NCBI GenBank assembly: GCA_964423925.1 | Contig: CAYRGQ010000013.1 | Location: forward strand, 4,877 to 68,876 | Origin: CAYRGQ01 sp964423925 | GTDB taxonomy: Bacteria; Bacteroidota; Bacteroidia; Sphingobacteriales; Sphingobacteriaceae | Length of the DNA stretch: 64,000 bases | Direction: 5' to 3' | Shown here: piece after piece, positions 1-8,393 of the stretch | How positions within the stretch are numbered: position 1 is the first letter of the stretch | Layout: each line of letters opens with the position of its first letter | Position numbers and translations under genes: made by a program | Notes under the pieces: model-generated | What the model saw: the letters and a program-made list of their open reading frames with translations, nothing else | Told to the model about the DNA's origin: nothing | The model's database searches: none

Positions 1-318
1 AAACCCGACAAACAGCAACGGGGCGATACGCGACGTGTCACCCTCGAATTATATAAGTCCGGCAAATCGATTGATGAGATCGCCACGCTGCGCGCCCTGA
101 AGCCCGGTACCATCCTGGGCCATCTGGTTGAGTTCATCGGGCAGGGCGTGGATGCCACGGAACTCTTGCCGGCTCCGCGTCTAAATGCCGTTATCGCGCT
201 CCTGCGCCAGCACCCCGGTGCGTCGAGCGCCCGCATTAAGGCTCTTTTGGACGACTCCTACACCTACACCGACATCCGTATCGGGCTCAAGGAGGTGGAG
301 CGCCAGCGCCAGACGTAA
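1..318 (+). CDS. C-terminal end of a helicase-type protein (HTH_40-like domain), partial
   Basis: The first 318 bases are open in frame 1 and end at a TAA; the start lies outside the window, so about 105 C-terminal residues are visible. The segment begins with a basic stretch, then has a compact helical region with ELYKSGKSIDEIATLRALK and a second helix pair ending in VERQRQT. This resembles the helix-turn-helix (HTH_40) tail at the C-terminus of RecQ- or Pif1-type helicases in Bacteroidota. No helicase motif is visible because the ATPase core would lie upstream, so the helicase assignment is inference from the tail only. A promoter for the atp operon begins about 20 bases after the stop. Confidence 0.55.
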   Translation, partial: KPDKQQRGDTRRVTLELYKSGKSIDEIATLRALKPGTILGHLVEFIGQGVDATELLPAPRLNAVIALLRQHPGASSARIKALLDDSYTYTDIRIGLKEVERQRQT

Positions 319-337
319 TGAGGTGCGCGCAATAGCT

Positions 338-369
338 ATTGCCTAAACCGTTTCAAACCCGTACCTTTG
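338..369 (+). promoter_or_regulatory. Bacteroidota-type promoter of the atp operon
   Basis: ATTG (338-341), a 20-base spacer, then TACCTTTG (362-369) match the Bacteroidota sigma-70 pattern TTG-N19-21-TAnnTTTG. The -7 element ends 24 bases before the TTG start codon of the atpI-like gene, so the 5' leader would be short, about 18 nt. Confidence 0.65.
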
Positions 370-393
370 CACCGCATTTAATCGCTACGTCCC

Positions 394-801
394 TTGAAGT
401 TATCCAGATTCCTTGTGCTTTACCATTTGTTTGCCGTTTTGTTGGCGGCGGCGGCACTGGGATTGGAGCGGGCGGTAGCACCGGAAGAAATTCTGTCGCC
501 CCATTTTTGGGCCTTGTTTCTCGCACTGTTTTTTCTGACGTTAGTCGCCTATGTCGTGAGTGATTTGGGTATCCGGAGAGGGGGGGAATTGTCCATTTAT
601 AGCATGATGGGTGGCATTTTTATCAAGATGATGCTGTCGTTGGTGTTGATCACCGTCTTGATAATGAAATTCCCTGATACTAAGCTGATTACGGCCATAA
701 ACTTTTTTTCAATATATTTATTGTTCACCGTCTTTGAAGTTACCTGTTTGTTGCGTAACTTGCGCGACCAAAAAAAGACACAAAAAATTGGGGATAGATG
801 A
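394..801 (+). CDS. AtpI-like small membrane protein at the head of the ATP synthase operon
   Basis: A 135-residue protein with about four hydrophobic segments (roughly residues 5-24, 38-58, 70-90, 98-118) and a basic C-terminus rich in K and R. Length, topology and position directly before atpB match the AtpI/ATP synthase protein I type, an accessory factor thought to help assemble the c-ring or supply ions. The start is a TTG at 394, chosen because it gives a full first membrane helix and sits just after the promoter; no ATG is available nearby. The stop overlaps the atpB start by four bases (ATGA, 798-801), which suggests translational coupling. Sequence similarity to AtpI is weak, so the name rests on topology and context. 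Confidence 0.65.
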   Translation: MKLSRFLVLYHLFAVLLAAAALGLERAVAPEEILSPHFWALFLALFFLTLVAYVVSDLGIRRGGELSIYSMMGGIFIKMMLSLVLITVLIMKFPDTKLITAINFFSIYLLFTVFEVTCLLRNLRDQKKTQKIGDR

Positions 802-1913
802 AATCTGAGCGCTTTTTCGATTTAAAAAAAATCAGCATAGCCGTAATTTTTGCTTTTTTGACTACTTTTTCTCCCTTAGCGCCCCAAGCCATGGCGGCTC
901 CCGCCGCAACTGACGCAAGCGAAGAAAAGGAGTTTGACATTAAGGGTTTCATCTTCCACCACATTGCCGATGCGCACGAGTTTACGTTCTGGGGTTCTGG
1001 CGACAGCTGGAAGGGTCTGTATTTGCCTGTTATTTTGTGGACGGAAAACGGCTTGGTGACGTTTAGCTCTCGTGAATTCCAACGAGTGGACGATGGATCT
1101 CGCGTGATTGAGAAGAATGGCCAACGCATCACCCGCTACCACGGCAAGCTCTATTATGCGTCCGAGGTGGCCGACAACGGGCATTATGTACAATATGATG
1201 AAAGCGGATCCGTGGCAAATGCGCGCCCGCTGGATTTTTCGATTACTAAAAACGTGTTTACCATCCTGCTGTCGGTGGTGGCATTGCTTTGGATATTCCT
1301 GAGTGTGGCCAGCAGCTACCGCAAGCGCAAAGGGATGGCGCCAGCGGGCTTGCAGTCTTTCATTGAGCCGCTTATCCTGTTTGTTCGCGACGAGATCGCA
1401 AAGCCCAACTTGGGACATAAGTACGAGCCGTACATGCCTTACTTGTTGACCGTGTTTTTCTTCATCTGGTTTAATAATATGCTGGGCTTGGTGCCATTCT
1501 TCCCAGGCAGTGCCAACGTCACGGGAAACATTGCGGTGACCGTTGTGCTGGCGGCTATTACATTCGTTATTACGACCGTTAAAGGAAACAAGTACTACTG
1601 GGGCCATATCTTTAACCCGCCGGTGCCTTGGTGGTTGAAGCCGTTGATGATTCCGGTGGAGATCTTCGGTATGTTTACCAAGCCCGCGGCACTGGCCATT
1701 CGTTTGTTTGCCAACATCACGGCCGGCCACATCCTGGTGCTGTCGCTGATTTGCCTGATCTTTATCTTTAATTCGATGGCCGTAGCGCCGGTATCAATAT
1801 TCTTCGCCGTATTTATTGGCTTGATTGAATTGCTGGTAGCCTTTATCCAGGCGTTTATCTTTACTATCCTCTCCGCGCTGTTTATCGGCATGGCAGTGGA
1901 AGAACATCATTAA
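798..1913 (+). CDS. atpB: ATP synthase F0 subunit a
   Basis: Membrane stator subunit that forms the proton half-channels against the c-ring. At 371 residues it is about 100 longer than the E. coli protein. The extra length is N-terminal: a signal-like hydrophobic segment (about residues 10-33) and a hydrophilic domain (about 40-145) before the first canonical helix, as seen in other Bacteroidota. The essential arginine is visible in LAIRLFANITAGH as R302. The C-terminal helices end in a conserved-looking GMAVEEHH tail. Its ATG overlaps the stop of the upstream AtpI-like gene, and atpE follows after 36 bases in the same operon. Confidence 0.95.
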   Translation: MKSERFFDLKKISIAVIFAFLTTFSPLAPQAMAAPAATDASEEKEFDIKGFIFHHIADAHEFTFWGSGDSWKGLYLPVILWTENGLVTFSSREFQRVDDGSRVIEKNGQRITRYHGKLYYASEVADNGHYVQYDESGSVANARPLDFSITKNVFTILLSVVALLWIFLSVASSYRKRKGMAPAGLQSFIEPLILFVRDEIAKPNLGHKYEPYMPYLLTVFFFIWFNNMLGLVPFFPGSANVTGNIAVTVVLAAITFVITTVKGNKYYWGHIFNPPVPWWLKPLMIPVEIFGMFTKPAALAIRLFANITAGHILVLSLICLIFIFNSMAVAPVSIFFAVFIGLIELLVAFIQAFIFTILSALFIGMAVEEHH

Positions 1914-1949
1914 TGAACAATAACTGTTAACTATATAAATTAAATTAAA

Positions 1950-2156
1950 ATGGAACCAATTTCATTAGCTGCTATTGGAGCAGGTTTAGCCGCCATCGGT
2001 GCTGGTTATGGTATCGGTCAGGTAGGTGGCAAGGCAATGGAGGGTATCGCCCGTCAGCCAGAGGCCGCTTCAAAAATCCAGACTGCCATGCTGATCGCGG
2101 CTGCCTTTATTGAGGCGGTTGCGCTGTTCGCGGTGGTAGTGGCCATGATCTCCTAA
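1950..2156 (+). CDS. atpE: ATP synthase F0 subunit c
   Basis: A 68-residue hairpin of two glycine/alanine-rich membrane helices joined by the polar loop RQP (residues 35-37). The ion-binding carboxylate is E55 in AFIEAVALF. The sodium-type signature of Ilyobacter/Propionigenium c subunits (a Gln in helix 1 and Ser/Thr after the Glu) is absent: the equivalent positions are I22 and A56, so the ring should bind protons. It forms the rotating c-ring of F1F0 ATP synthase. The gap to atpF is 120 bases and holds a stem-loop. Confidence 0.95.
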   Translation: MEPISLAAIGAGLAAIGAGYGIGQVGGKAMEGIARQPEAASKIQTAMLIAAAFIEAVALFAVVVAMIS

Positions 2157-2187
2157 TCGGGACAAGCCAGAACTATTGAACGAGAGG

Positions 2188-2204
2188 AATCCCAATGCGG
2201 GATT
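2188..2204 (+). other. Stem-loop between atpE and atpF
   Basis: AATCCC (2188-2193) and GGGATT (2199-2204) are perfect inverted repeats around a 5-base loop. An overlapping alternative pairs AGGAATC (2185-2191) with GATTCCT (2215-2221). No T-run follows, so it is not a classic terminator. It may be an mRNA processing or stabilising element that favours atpE, whose product is needed in many copies per complex; that role is inference. Confidence 0.45.
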
Positions 2205-2276
2205 GCCGGTTGGTGATTCCTTTCTTATTCCAATGACTTTTAAGTAGTACAACGAAGACGTTATAATAATACATAT

Positions 2277-2771
2277 ATGGATTTACTTATTCCTGAAGTC
2301 GGTTTAGTTGTTTGGCACAGCATTGCGTTCCTGACGTTGCTGTTCATCTTGGCCAAGTTTGCTTGGAAGCCCGTACTGAAATCTATTCACGAGCGCGAAC
2401 GTTCCATCGAGGACGCATTGGCCTCTGCAGAAAAGGCCCGCGACGAAATGGCACGGCTGACCAACGAGAACGAACAGTTGCTTAAGGAAGCCCGCGTAGA
2501 GCGCGACGCAATCCTAAAAGAGGCCAAAGTGCTGAAGGACCAAATCGTGGCTGATGCCAAAGAACAGGCACAGGCCGAAGGTGCCAAGCTCATCGATCAA
2601 GCCCGTAGGGAGATCGAGGACCAAAAAAACCGGGCGCTGGCCGAAGTGAAGAACCAGGTGTCCAGCTTGTCGATTGATATTGCCAAGAAAGTACTCGAGC
2701 GCGAGTTTGCCGATCAGGGTAAGCAGGAAGCGCTGGTAGCTGAATTGCTGAAGGACGTCAAGTTAAACTAG
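2277..2771 (+). CDS. atpF: ATP synthase F0 subunit b
   Basis: Peripheral stalk subunit: one N-terminal membrane helix (about residues 8-27) followed by a long charged, alanine-rich helix (about 30-160) typical of the b dimer coiled coil. At 164 residues it matches the family. It connects subunit a to delta and F1 on the cytoplasmic face. It lies between atpE and atpH in the usual order. Confidence 0.95.
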   Translation: MDLLIPEVGLVVWHSIAFLTLLFILAKFAWKPVLKSIHERERSIEDALASAEKARDEMARLTNENEQLLKEARVERDAILKEAKVLKDQIVADAKEQAQAEGAKLIDQARREIEDQKNRALAEVKNQVSSLSIDIAKKVLEREFADQGKQEALVAELLKDVKLN

Positions 2772-2802
2772 TAGCCACCTTTAACGGTAAGCGAGAAATA
2801 CT

Positions 2803-3351
2803 ATGTCAGAATTTAAAGTAGCATCACGATACGCGAAAGCACTGATTGACCTCTCCCAGGAACAAACGGATTTGGAGACGGTCAAGAAGGACATGGAGCA
2901 ATTTATCGCGGTGCTTCGCCAGAACAAGGAATTGCAGGCTGTACTGAAAAACCCGATTATCAAACAAGATATGAAAACGAATATCTTGAACGGGTTGTTT
3001 GCCGACAAGATTCATCCTTCGATCATGGAGTTCCTGCGGATACTGGTGCGCAAAGGACGGTCGAATATCCTGTACGCCACCGCTAAGGAATTCGTCCGTG
3101 AGTATGACGAATTGAAAGGCATCGTGCACGCGACCGTTACTTCCGCTGCGGCACTGTCGCCCGCCAGCATGGATGCGTTGACGAAAACCATCGCAACTGA
3201 AATCGGTGCGGCTGAGGTGGTTTTGACGAACAAGATTGATGAAAGTCTGATTGCAGGTTTCGTGGTCAAAGTGGGCGATCGGCAAATTGATGCGAGCATT
3301 GCGGGCAAACTGGCCAAGCTCGAAAGGCATTTTACGCAAACAGTGATTTAA
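2803..3351 (+). CDS. atpH: ATP synthase F1 subunit delta
   Basis: 182 residues with the delta/OSCP layout: an N-terminal helical domain beginning VASRYAKALIDLS and a C-terminal segment containing DESLIAGFVVKVGDRQIDAS, the family signature. It caps F1 and joins it to the b stalk. It starts 31 bases after atpF and is followed after 59 bases by atpA, in one operon. Confidence 0.95.
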   Translation: MSEFKVASRYAKALIDLSQEQTDLETVKKDMEQFIAVLRQNKELQAVLKNPIIKQDMKTNILNGLFADKIHPSIMEFLRILVRKGRSNILYATAKEFVREYDELKGIVHATVTSAAALSPASMDALTKTIATEIGAAEVVLTNKIDESLIAGFVVKVGDRQIDASIAGKLAKLERHFTQTVI

Positions 3352-3410
3352 ACACCTCCGGCTAGCGGAAAGCGTGTGAATAATAGCATAACCTTTAATA
3401 TAGAAACAGA

Positions 3411-4985
3411 ATGATAGAGGTAAGACCAGACGAAGTATCGGCGATTTTAAGAGAGCAGTTGTCGGGCTTCAAATCAGCCGCCGAACTAGAGGAAGTCGGT
3501 ACGGTATTGCAAATCGGCGACGGTATCGCTCGCATCTACGGCTTGACGAAAGTACAGTCAGGTGAGTTGGTCGAATTTGAAAACGGACTACAGGGCATCG
3601 TCCTGAACTTGGAAGAAGACAACGTAGGCGTGGTATTGCTCGGTTCTTCGGATGAGATCAAAGAAGGCGATACGGTGAAACGTACCAGCCGCATTGCGTC
3701 CATCAAAGTAGGCGAAGGCATGCTGGGCCGTGTAGTAAACACGCTAGGCCAGCCTATCGATGGCAAGGGCCCCATCACAGGCGAAGTGTACGAAATGCCG
3801 ATCGAGCGGAAGGCGCCGGGTGTTATCTATCGCCAGCCGGTAACGGAGCCGTTGCAGACGGGTATTAAGGCTATTGACGCCATGATCCCCATTGGCCGTG
3901 GCCAGCGTGAGTTGGTGATCGGCGACCGCCAAACGGGTAAGACTGCCGTTTGTATCGATACGATCATCAACCAAAAGGAATTTTATGAAGCAGGTAAGCC
4001 TGTGTTCTGTATCTACGTGGCAGTAGGCCAAAAGGCTTCTACAGTGGCGAATATCGTGCGTACTCTCGAGGAGAACGGTGCAATGCCGTACACCATCGTC
4101 GTAAGCGCGTCTGCGGCTGACCCAGCACCCATGCAGTTTTACGCCCCGATGGCGGGTGCCGCTATTGGTGAGTTTTTCCGCGATACCGGACGCCCTGCAT
4201 TGATTATTTATGATGACTTGTCAAAACAAGCCGTAGCGTACCGGGAGGTGTCCCTGCTGCTTCGTCGCCCACCGGGCCGCGAGGCGTATCCAGGTGACGT
4301 GTTTTACCTACACAGCCGCCTGCTAGAGCGTGCCGCAAAGATCAACGCGTCTGACGATATCGCGAAGAACATGAACGACCTGCCTGAGTCCATCAAGCAC
4401 CTTGTAAAAGGAGGAGGTTCACTCACTGCGTTGCCGATCATCGAAACCCAAGCTGGCGACGTATCGGCCTATATCCCCACGAACGTGATTTCGATTACCG
4501 ACGGGCAGATTTTCTTGGAGTCTAACCTGTTTAACGCAGGGGTCCGTCCCGCTATTAACGTGGGAATCTCCGTGTCCCGCGTGGGTGGTAACGCACAGAT
4601 TAAATCCATGAAGAAAGTAGCTGGTACGTTGAAGCTCGACCAAGCGCAGTACCGCGAATTGGAAGCGTTTTCGAAGTTTGGATCTGACCTTGACGCGGCT
4701 ACGAAGTCCGTGTTGGATAAAGGCGTACGGAACGTCGAAATCTTGAAACAAGGCCAGTTTTCGCCCGTGCCCGTTGAAAAGCAAGTCGCGATAATCTACG
4801 CCGGAGTAAAGGGTTTGTTGCGCCGGGTGCCTGTCGAAAAGGTGCGGGAGTTCGAGGCGGAATACGTACAGCAGTTGGAACAACGTCACCCTGAAGTGCT
4901 GCAAGCGCTAAAAGAGGGCAAGTTCTCTGATGAACTGACTGACGTATTGGAGAAGGTAGCGAAGGAGCTATCTGGAAAATATTAA
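3411..4985 (+). CDS. atpA: ATP synthase F1 subunit alpha
   Basis: 524 residues, the usual length for the non-catalytic nucleotide-binding subunit. The order is an N-terminal beta-barrel (about 25-95), the nucleotide-binding domain with P-loop GDRQTGKT at residues 171-178, and a helical C-terminal domain. The alpha-subunit signature around PAINVGISVSRVGG is visible near residue 380. It alternates with beta in the F1 hexamer; the beta gene (atpD) is not in this window. Confidence 0.97.
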   Translation: MIEVRPDEVSAILREQLSGFKSAAELEEVGTVLQIGDGIARIYGLTKVQSGELVEFENGLQGIVLNLEEDNVGVVLLGSSDEIKEGDTVKRTSRIASIKVGEGMLGRVVNTLGQPIDGKGPITGEVYEMPIERKAPGVIYRQPVTEPLQTGIKAIDAMIPIGRGQRELVIGDRQTGKTAVCIDTIINQKEFYEAGKPVFCIYVAVGQKASTVANIVRTLEENGAMPYTIVVSASAADPAPMQFYAPMAGAAIGEFFRDTGRPALIIYDDLSKQAVAYREVSLLLRRPPGREAYPGDVFYLHSRLLERAAKINASDDIAKNMNDLPESIKHLVKGGGSLTALPIIETQAGDVSAYIPTNVISITDGQIFLESNLFNAGVRPAINVGISVSRVGGNAQIKSMKKVAGTLKLDQAQYRELEAFSKFGSDLDAATKSVLDKGVRNVEILKQGQFSPVPVEKQVAIIYAGVKGLLRRVPVEKVREFEAEYVQQLEQRHPEVLQALKEGKFSDELTDVLEKVAKELSGKY

Positions 4986-5069
4986 ATACTGGGACTGGAG
5001 GCAATGGACTTATAGTCTGAAGCGTGCGTTATCCGCGCATCTTCTTGCTTCAAGTCTTATATCTAAGAT

Positions 5070-5951
5070 ATGGCAAACTTAAAGGAAGTACGGAATAGAA
5101 TAGTGTCTGTCACCTCTACGCAGCAGATTACCAAAGCCATGAAAATGGTTTCTGCTGCTAAGTTGAAGCGGGCGACTAACGCGATTGTGCAGCTTCGTCC
5201 CTATGCGGATAAACTGCGGGAAATATTGGCGAACGTTTCGGCTTCAGTAGAGGAGGGTTCGTCGCCCTATGTCGTGGAACGCAAGCCCAATAAGGTGCTG
5301 GTGATTGTTGTGTCTTCGAACCGTGGATTGGCCGGTGCATTTAACACGAACGTGATTAAGAAGGCTAACCAATTGATCCAGACCAAGTACGAGGAACAAC
5401 ACCGTGCCGGAAATGTGAGTATTGTGGCCATCGGTAAGAAAGGTCACGATTTCTTTGCTCGCCGGCAGTTTAATGTCATCGGAAACAACAACGAACTGTA
5501 TCAAAACCTGGATTTCGAGCACACTTCCAAAATCACCGAGTCGATCATGAAGGGGTACGCATCAGGGGAGTACGACCGCGTGGAAGTAGTATACACCCAG
5601 TTCAAGAACGCGGCGGTGCAGTTCCTGCGCAGTGAACAGCTGTTGCCTTTAGTGCCGGATACCGATGTAGCCGACGCGCCCAGCGAAGTGGATTATATCA
5701 TTGAGCCATCCAAGGAGAAAATCGTGGAGGAGCTTATCCCGAAAGCCATCAAAACACAATTGTATAAAGCCGTACTGGACTCGCACGCCTCCGAACATGG
5801 AGCACGTATGACGGCCATGGACAAAGCAACCGAAAACGCCGGCGAATTGCTGAAAGAGCTCAAGCTGTCGTATAACCAAGCACGCCAAGCGGCCATTACG
5901 ACCGAATTGACCGAAATTGTCAGCGGCGCGGCAGCTCTGTCAAACGGCTAA
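5070..5951 (+). CDS. atpG: ATP synthase F1 subunit gamma
   Basis: Central rotor shaft of F1. 293 residues, with a conserved N-terminal helix (SVTSTQQITKAMKMVSAAKL, about residues 13-32) and the C-terminal helix with ITTELTEIVSGAAAL at the end. It is the last gene of the operon; a rho-independent terminator follows about 50 bases later. In many bacteria atpD and atpC come next, but here the following gene is unrelated. Confidence 0.97.
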   Translation: MANLKEVRNRIVSVTSTQQITKAMKMVSAAKLKRATNAIVQLRPYADKLREILANVSASVEEGSSPYVVERKPNKVLVIVVSSNRGLAGAFNTNVIKKANQLIQTKYEEQHRAGNVSIVAIGKKGHDFFARRQFNVIGNNNELYQNLDFEHTSKITESIMKGYASGEYDRVEVVYTQFKNAAVQFLRSEQLLPLVPDTDVADAPSEVDYIIEPSKEKIVEELIPKAIKTQLYKAVLDSHASEHGARMTAMDKATENAGELLKELKLSYNQARQAAITTELTEIVSGAAALSNG

Positions 5952-6002
5952 CACCTCATTACGCCTCGGGCGTCCATACCATAATCCCGTCGATACTAAC
6001 TT

Positions 6003-6030
6003 AAAGGTATTGCCGGGATTACCTTTTTTT
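6003..6030 (+). terminator. Terminator of the atp operon
   Basis: AAAGGTA (6003-6009) pairs with TACCTTT (6020-6026) across a 10-base loop, and seven Ts run from 6024 to 6030. A larger alternative pairing, TAATCCCG (5982-5989) with CGGGATTA (6014-6021), overlaps it. Confidence 0.7.
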
Positions 6031-6222
6031 AGTATTCTTGTTCCCATCTACTATGAAAACTTATTAGGCCGTACACGTATTAATTATGGCAGGGTTATTG
6101 CACCGTTGTATGAGCAATTTATTCGTACAGTAGGAGTTGGTTTATAGCGGGGTTATAGCATGATCATCAATTGTGAGGCAATGGTGGTCGTCGCTGCGTC
6201 TGTATGAACTTAAATAATCACT

Positions 6223-8175
6223 ATGAAAAGTCTGATACTCCGCTTCAAAACCGTACCTAGATGGGCTATCCTGTTACTCGACTTGTTAATCATCGCATGG
6301 TCATTCACCTTCGCATACTTCATCGCACAACAGTTTAATTTTCCGGCAATCGTCCGCGGCCATCTGTTCTATTATACAGGACTGTATGCGCTTATCGCTA
6401 TGGTGGTTTTCTATACGATGCGCATCCATACCGGACTGATCCGCTATTCAGACACCCGGGACATGCTGAAGATTTTTTCGGCCATGTTGCTGACCACAAT
6501 AGCTTACGCGCTGGGAGCACACTTGGTGCTGAAGCCTGCACTGGGCGTGCTTGCGCCTAACTTCACGACGATTCTGCTGGTCAATTTCTTTATAGCGACC
6601 TCGCTCCTGATTATGCTGAGGATAGCGGTCAAGAATATTTATTTCACCGTTATGCGCAAGGTGCGCGACGTGGATACGGTGAAGGTACTGATTTACGGCT
6701 CGGATCAAAATGCCGTGATGGCGAAGCAAGCACTCGAGAGCAGCACGGAGTCGCGCTTTGTCATCGTGGGCTTTATCGACACCCATCGCGGTAAACTTAA
6801 CAGTTATATCGAGCGCAAGCGGGTCTACCATATCAAGGACTTGGCGATGCTGAAGGAGAAGTATGCCATCGATAAGCTCATTCTGGTGAAGGAGTACATG
6901 GGTCACAAGGATAAGAAGTTGATCGTAGAGCGTTGCCTGCGCGTAGGCATCAAGGTACTGACGGTGCCACCCGCTACCGAATGGGTATCAGGCCGTCTCA
7001 AGAAGCAGCAGATTAAAAATCTGCGGATTGAAGATTTACTTGAACGTCCACCCATCCGCATCAACAACGCCCATATTTGTGACGACCTCTGCGGCAAGCG
7101 GATCCTCATCACCGGTGCGGCGGGCTCCATAGGGTCAGAAATCGTCCGCCAAGTGCTCAAATATGAGCCGCAAATGCTGGTGCTGTGCGATCAGGCGGAA
7201 TCGCCCATGCATGATATCCAGCTCGAAATCGAAGAGAAATTCCCGGCGTCTAATGTGAATGTAGTAATTGCCGATATTCGTAACCTAGAGCGCATGCATC
7301 GCGTGTTCAACGATTTCCGTCCGGAGCTGGTGTTCCACGCTGCGGCGTACAAACACGTCCCCATGATGGAGCGCAATCCGGGTGAGGCCGTCAGCACGAA
7401 CGTGGAAGGCACGAAGAACATCGCCGATCTGGCGGTGCTCTTTGGCGTCAAGAAATTCGTAATGATCTCGACCGACAAAGCCGTCAATCCGACCAACGTC
7501 ATGGGTGCGTCGAAGCGGATTGCGGAAATATATACGCAATCGCTGGACAAGGAACAGACATTCCGTTTTTCGAATCCGGCAGGCGACCTGGCAGAGGTCA
7601 AGGGCACACGCTTCATCACTACGCGTTTCGGCAATGTGTTGGGCTCAAACGGGTCAGTTATTCCGCGTTTCCGCGCGCAGATAGAAAAAGGCGGACCGAT
7701 TACCGTTACGCATCCTGAAATCACTCGCTATTTCATGACCATCCCCGAGGCCGTACAGCTCGTACTGGAGGCGGGTACCATGGGCAAGGGTGGGGAAATC
7801 TATGTCTTCGATATGGGTAAGCCAGTCAAAATCGTGGATTTGGCGACGAAGATGATCCAACTCGCGGGATTGAAGCCCGGCAAGGATATCGAGATTGTCT
7901 ACACGGGATTGCGCAGCGGCGAAAAACTCTATGAAGAGCTACTGAATGACACTGAGACGGTGTTGCCAACACATCATAGTAAAATCAGCATTGCCCGCGT
8001 GACGGACTGGGACGTTAAGCAATCGAAGAAAATGATCAACGAGCTCATTGCCCTCAATATGCGCAAAAACAGCAGCGGGATCGTGAAGAAAATGAAAGAG
8101 ATTGTGCCGGAGTTCGTCAGCAATAACTCTCCGTTTGAGGCGCTGGACACCGTCACTGTCGAAGACGAAAAGTAG
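6223..8175 (+). CDS. Membrane SDR nucleotide-sugar 4,6-dehydratase (CapD/PglF/WbpM-like)
   Basis: 650 residues. Four membrane helices occupy about residues 13-140, followed by a CoA-binding-like Rossmann domain (about 150-270) and a SDR domain with the NAD motif GAAGSIG at 298-304. The catalytic site has the SMK variant of YxxxK, with M427 and K431 in NVMGASKR, as in UDP-GlcNAc 4,6-dehydratases (FlaA1, PglF, WbpM). It should make a 4-keto-6-deoxy UDP-sugar at the inner membrane for surface polysaccharide, capsule or protein glycans. It stands alone between the atp terminator and its own terminator; no glycosyltransferase is nearby, so the pathway is not indicated. Confidence 0.9.
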   Translation: MKSLILRFKTVPRWAILLLDLLIIAWSFTFAYFIAQQFNFPAIVRGHLFYYTGLYALIAMVVFYTMRIHTGLIRYSDTRDMLKIFSAMLLTTIAYALGAHLVLKPALGVLAPNFTTILLVNFFIATSLLIMLRIAVKNIYFTVMRKVRDVDTVKVLIYGSDQNAVMAKQALESSTESRFVIVGFIDTHRGKLNSYIERKRVYHIKDLAMLKEKYAIDKLILVKEYMGHKDKKLIVERCLRVGIKVLTVPPATEWVSGRLKKQQIKNLRIEDLLERPPIRINNAHICDDLCGKRILITGAAGSIGSEIVRQVLKYEPQMLVLCDQAESPMHDIQLEIEEKFPASNVNVVIADIRNLERMHRVFNDFRPELVFHAAAYKHVPMMERNPGEAVSTNVEGTKNIADLAVLFGVKKFVMISTDKAVNPTNVMGASKRIAEIYTQSLDKEQTFRFSNPAGDLAEVKGTRFITTRFGNVLGSNGSVIPRFRAQIEKGGPITVTHPEITRYFMTIPEAVQLVLEAGTMGKGGEIYVFDMGKPVKIVDLATKMIQLAGLKPGKDIEIVYTGLRSGEKLYEELLNDTETVLPTHHSKISIARVTDWDVKQSKKMINELIALNMRKNSSGIVKKMKEIVPEFVSNNSPFEALDTVTVEDEK

Positions 8176-8205
8176 CGTCCGATTCCCCGATTTGTTTCCT
8201 CAGAA

Positions 8206-8247
8206 AAATGCAACCACCATCAGGTGTGTTGCATTTGTTCGTTTTTT
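8206..8247 (+). terminator. Terminator after the nucleotide-sugar dehydratase gene
   Basis: AAATGCAAC (8206-8214) pairs perfectly with GTTGCATTT (8228-8236); inner CACC/GGTG pairing extends the stem. A T-rich tail follows, TTTGTTCGTTTTTT (8234-8247). Confidence 0.6.
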
Positions 8248-8393
8248 ACCATATTTACCGAAAAATAGGCGAGGCACTGGAGCAGGATTGTAACTTAGCG
8301 ACGGTCATTAAGTCCTAATTATACCATACGAGCATCGAGCATGCCGCTGTGCGGTTAACGCGGGGAATTAATATTATACGTAATCATACGAAT

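Noticed and set aside
876..1730. Long antisense frame of 284 codons opposite atpB
   Set aside because: Shadow of atpB; no start signal, no family match, odd His/Gln/Arg-rich composition.
1950..2156. Possible sodium-type c subunit
   Set aside because: The sodium signature residues are replaced (I22, A56), leaving the proton-type site with E55 only.
5917..6147. Open frame of 76 codons across the end of atpG and the following gap
   Set aside because: It overlaps atpG in another frame and runs through the terminator at 6003-6030; no family resemblance.
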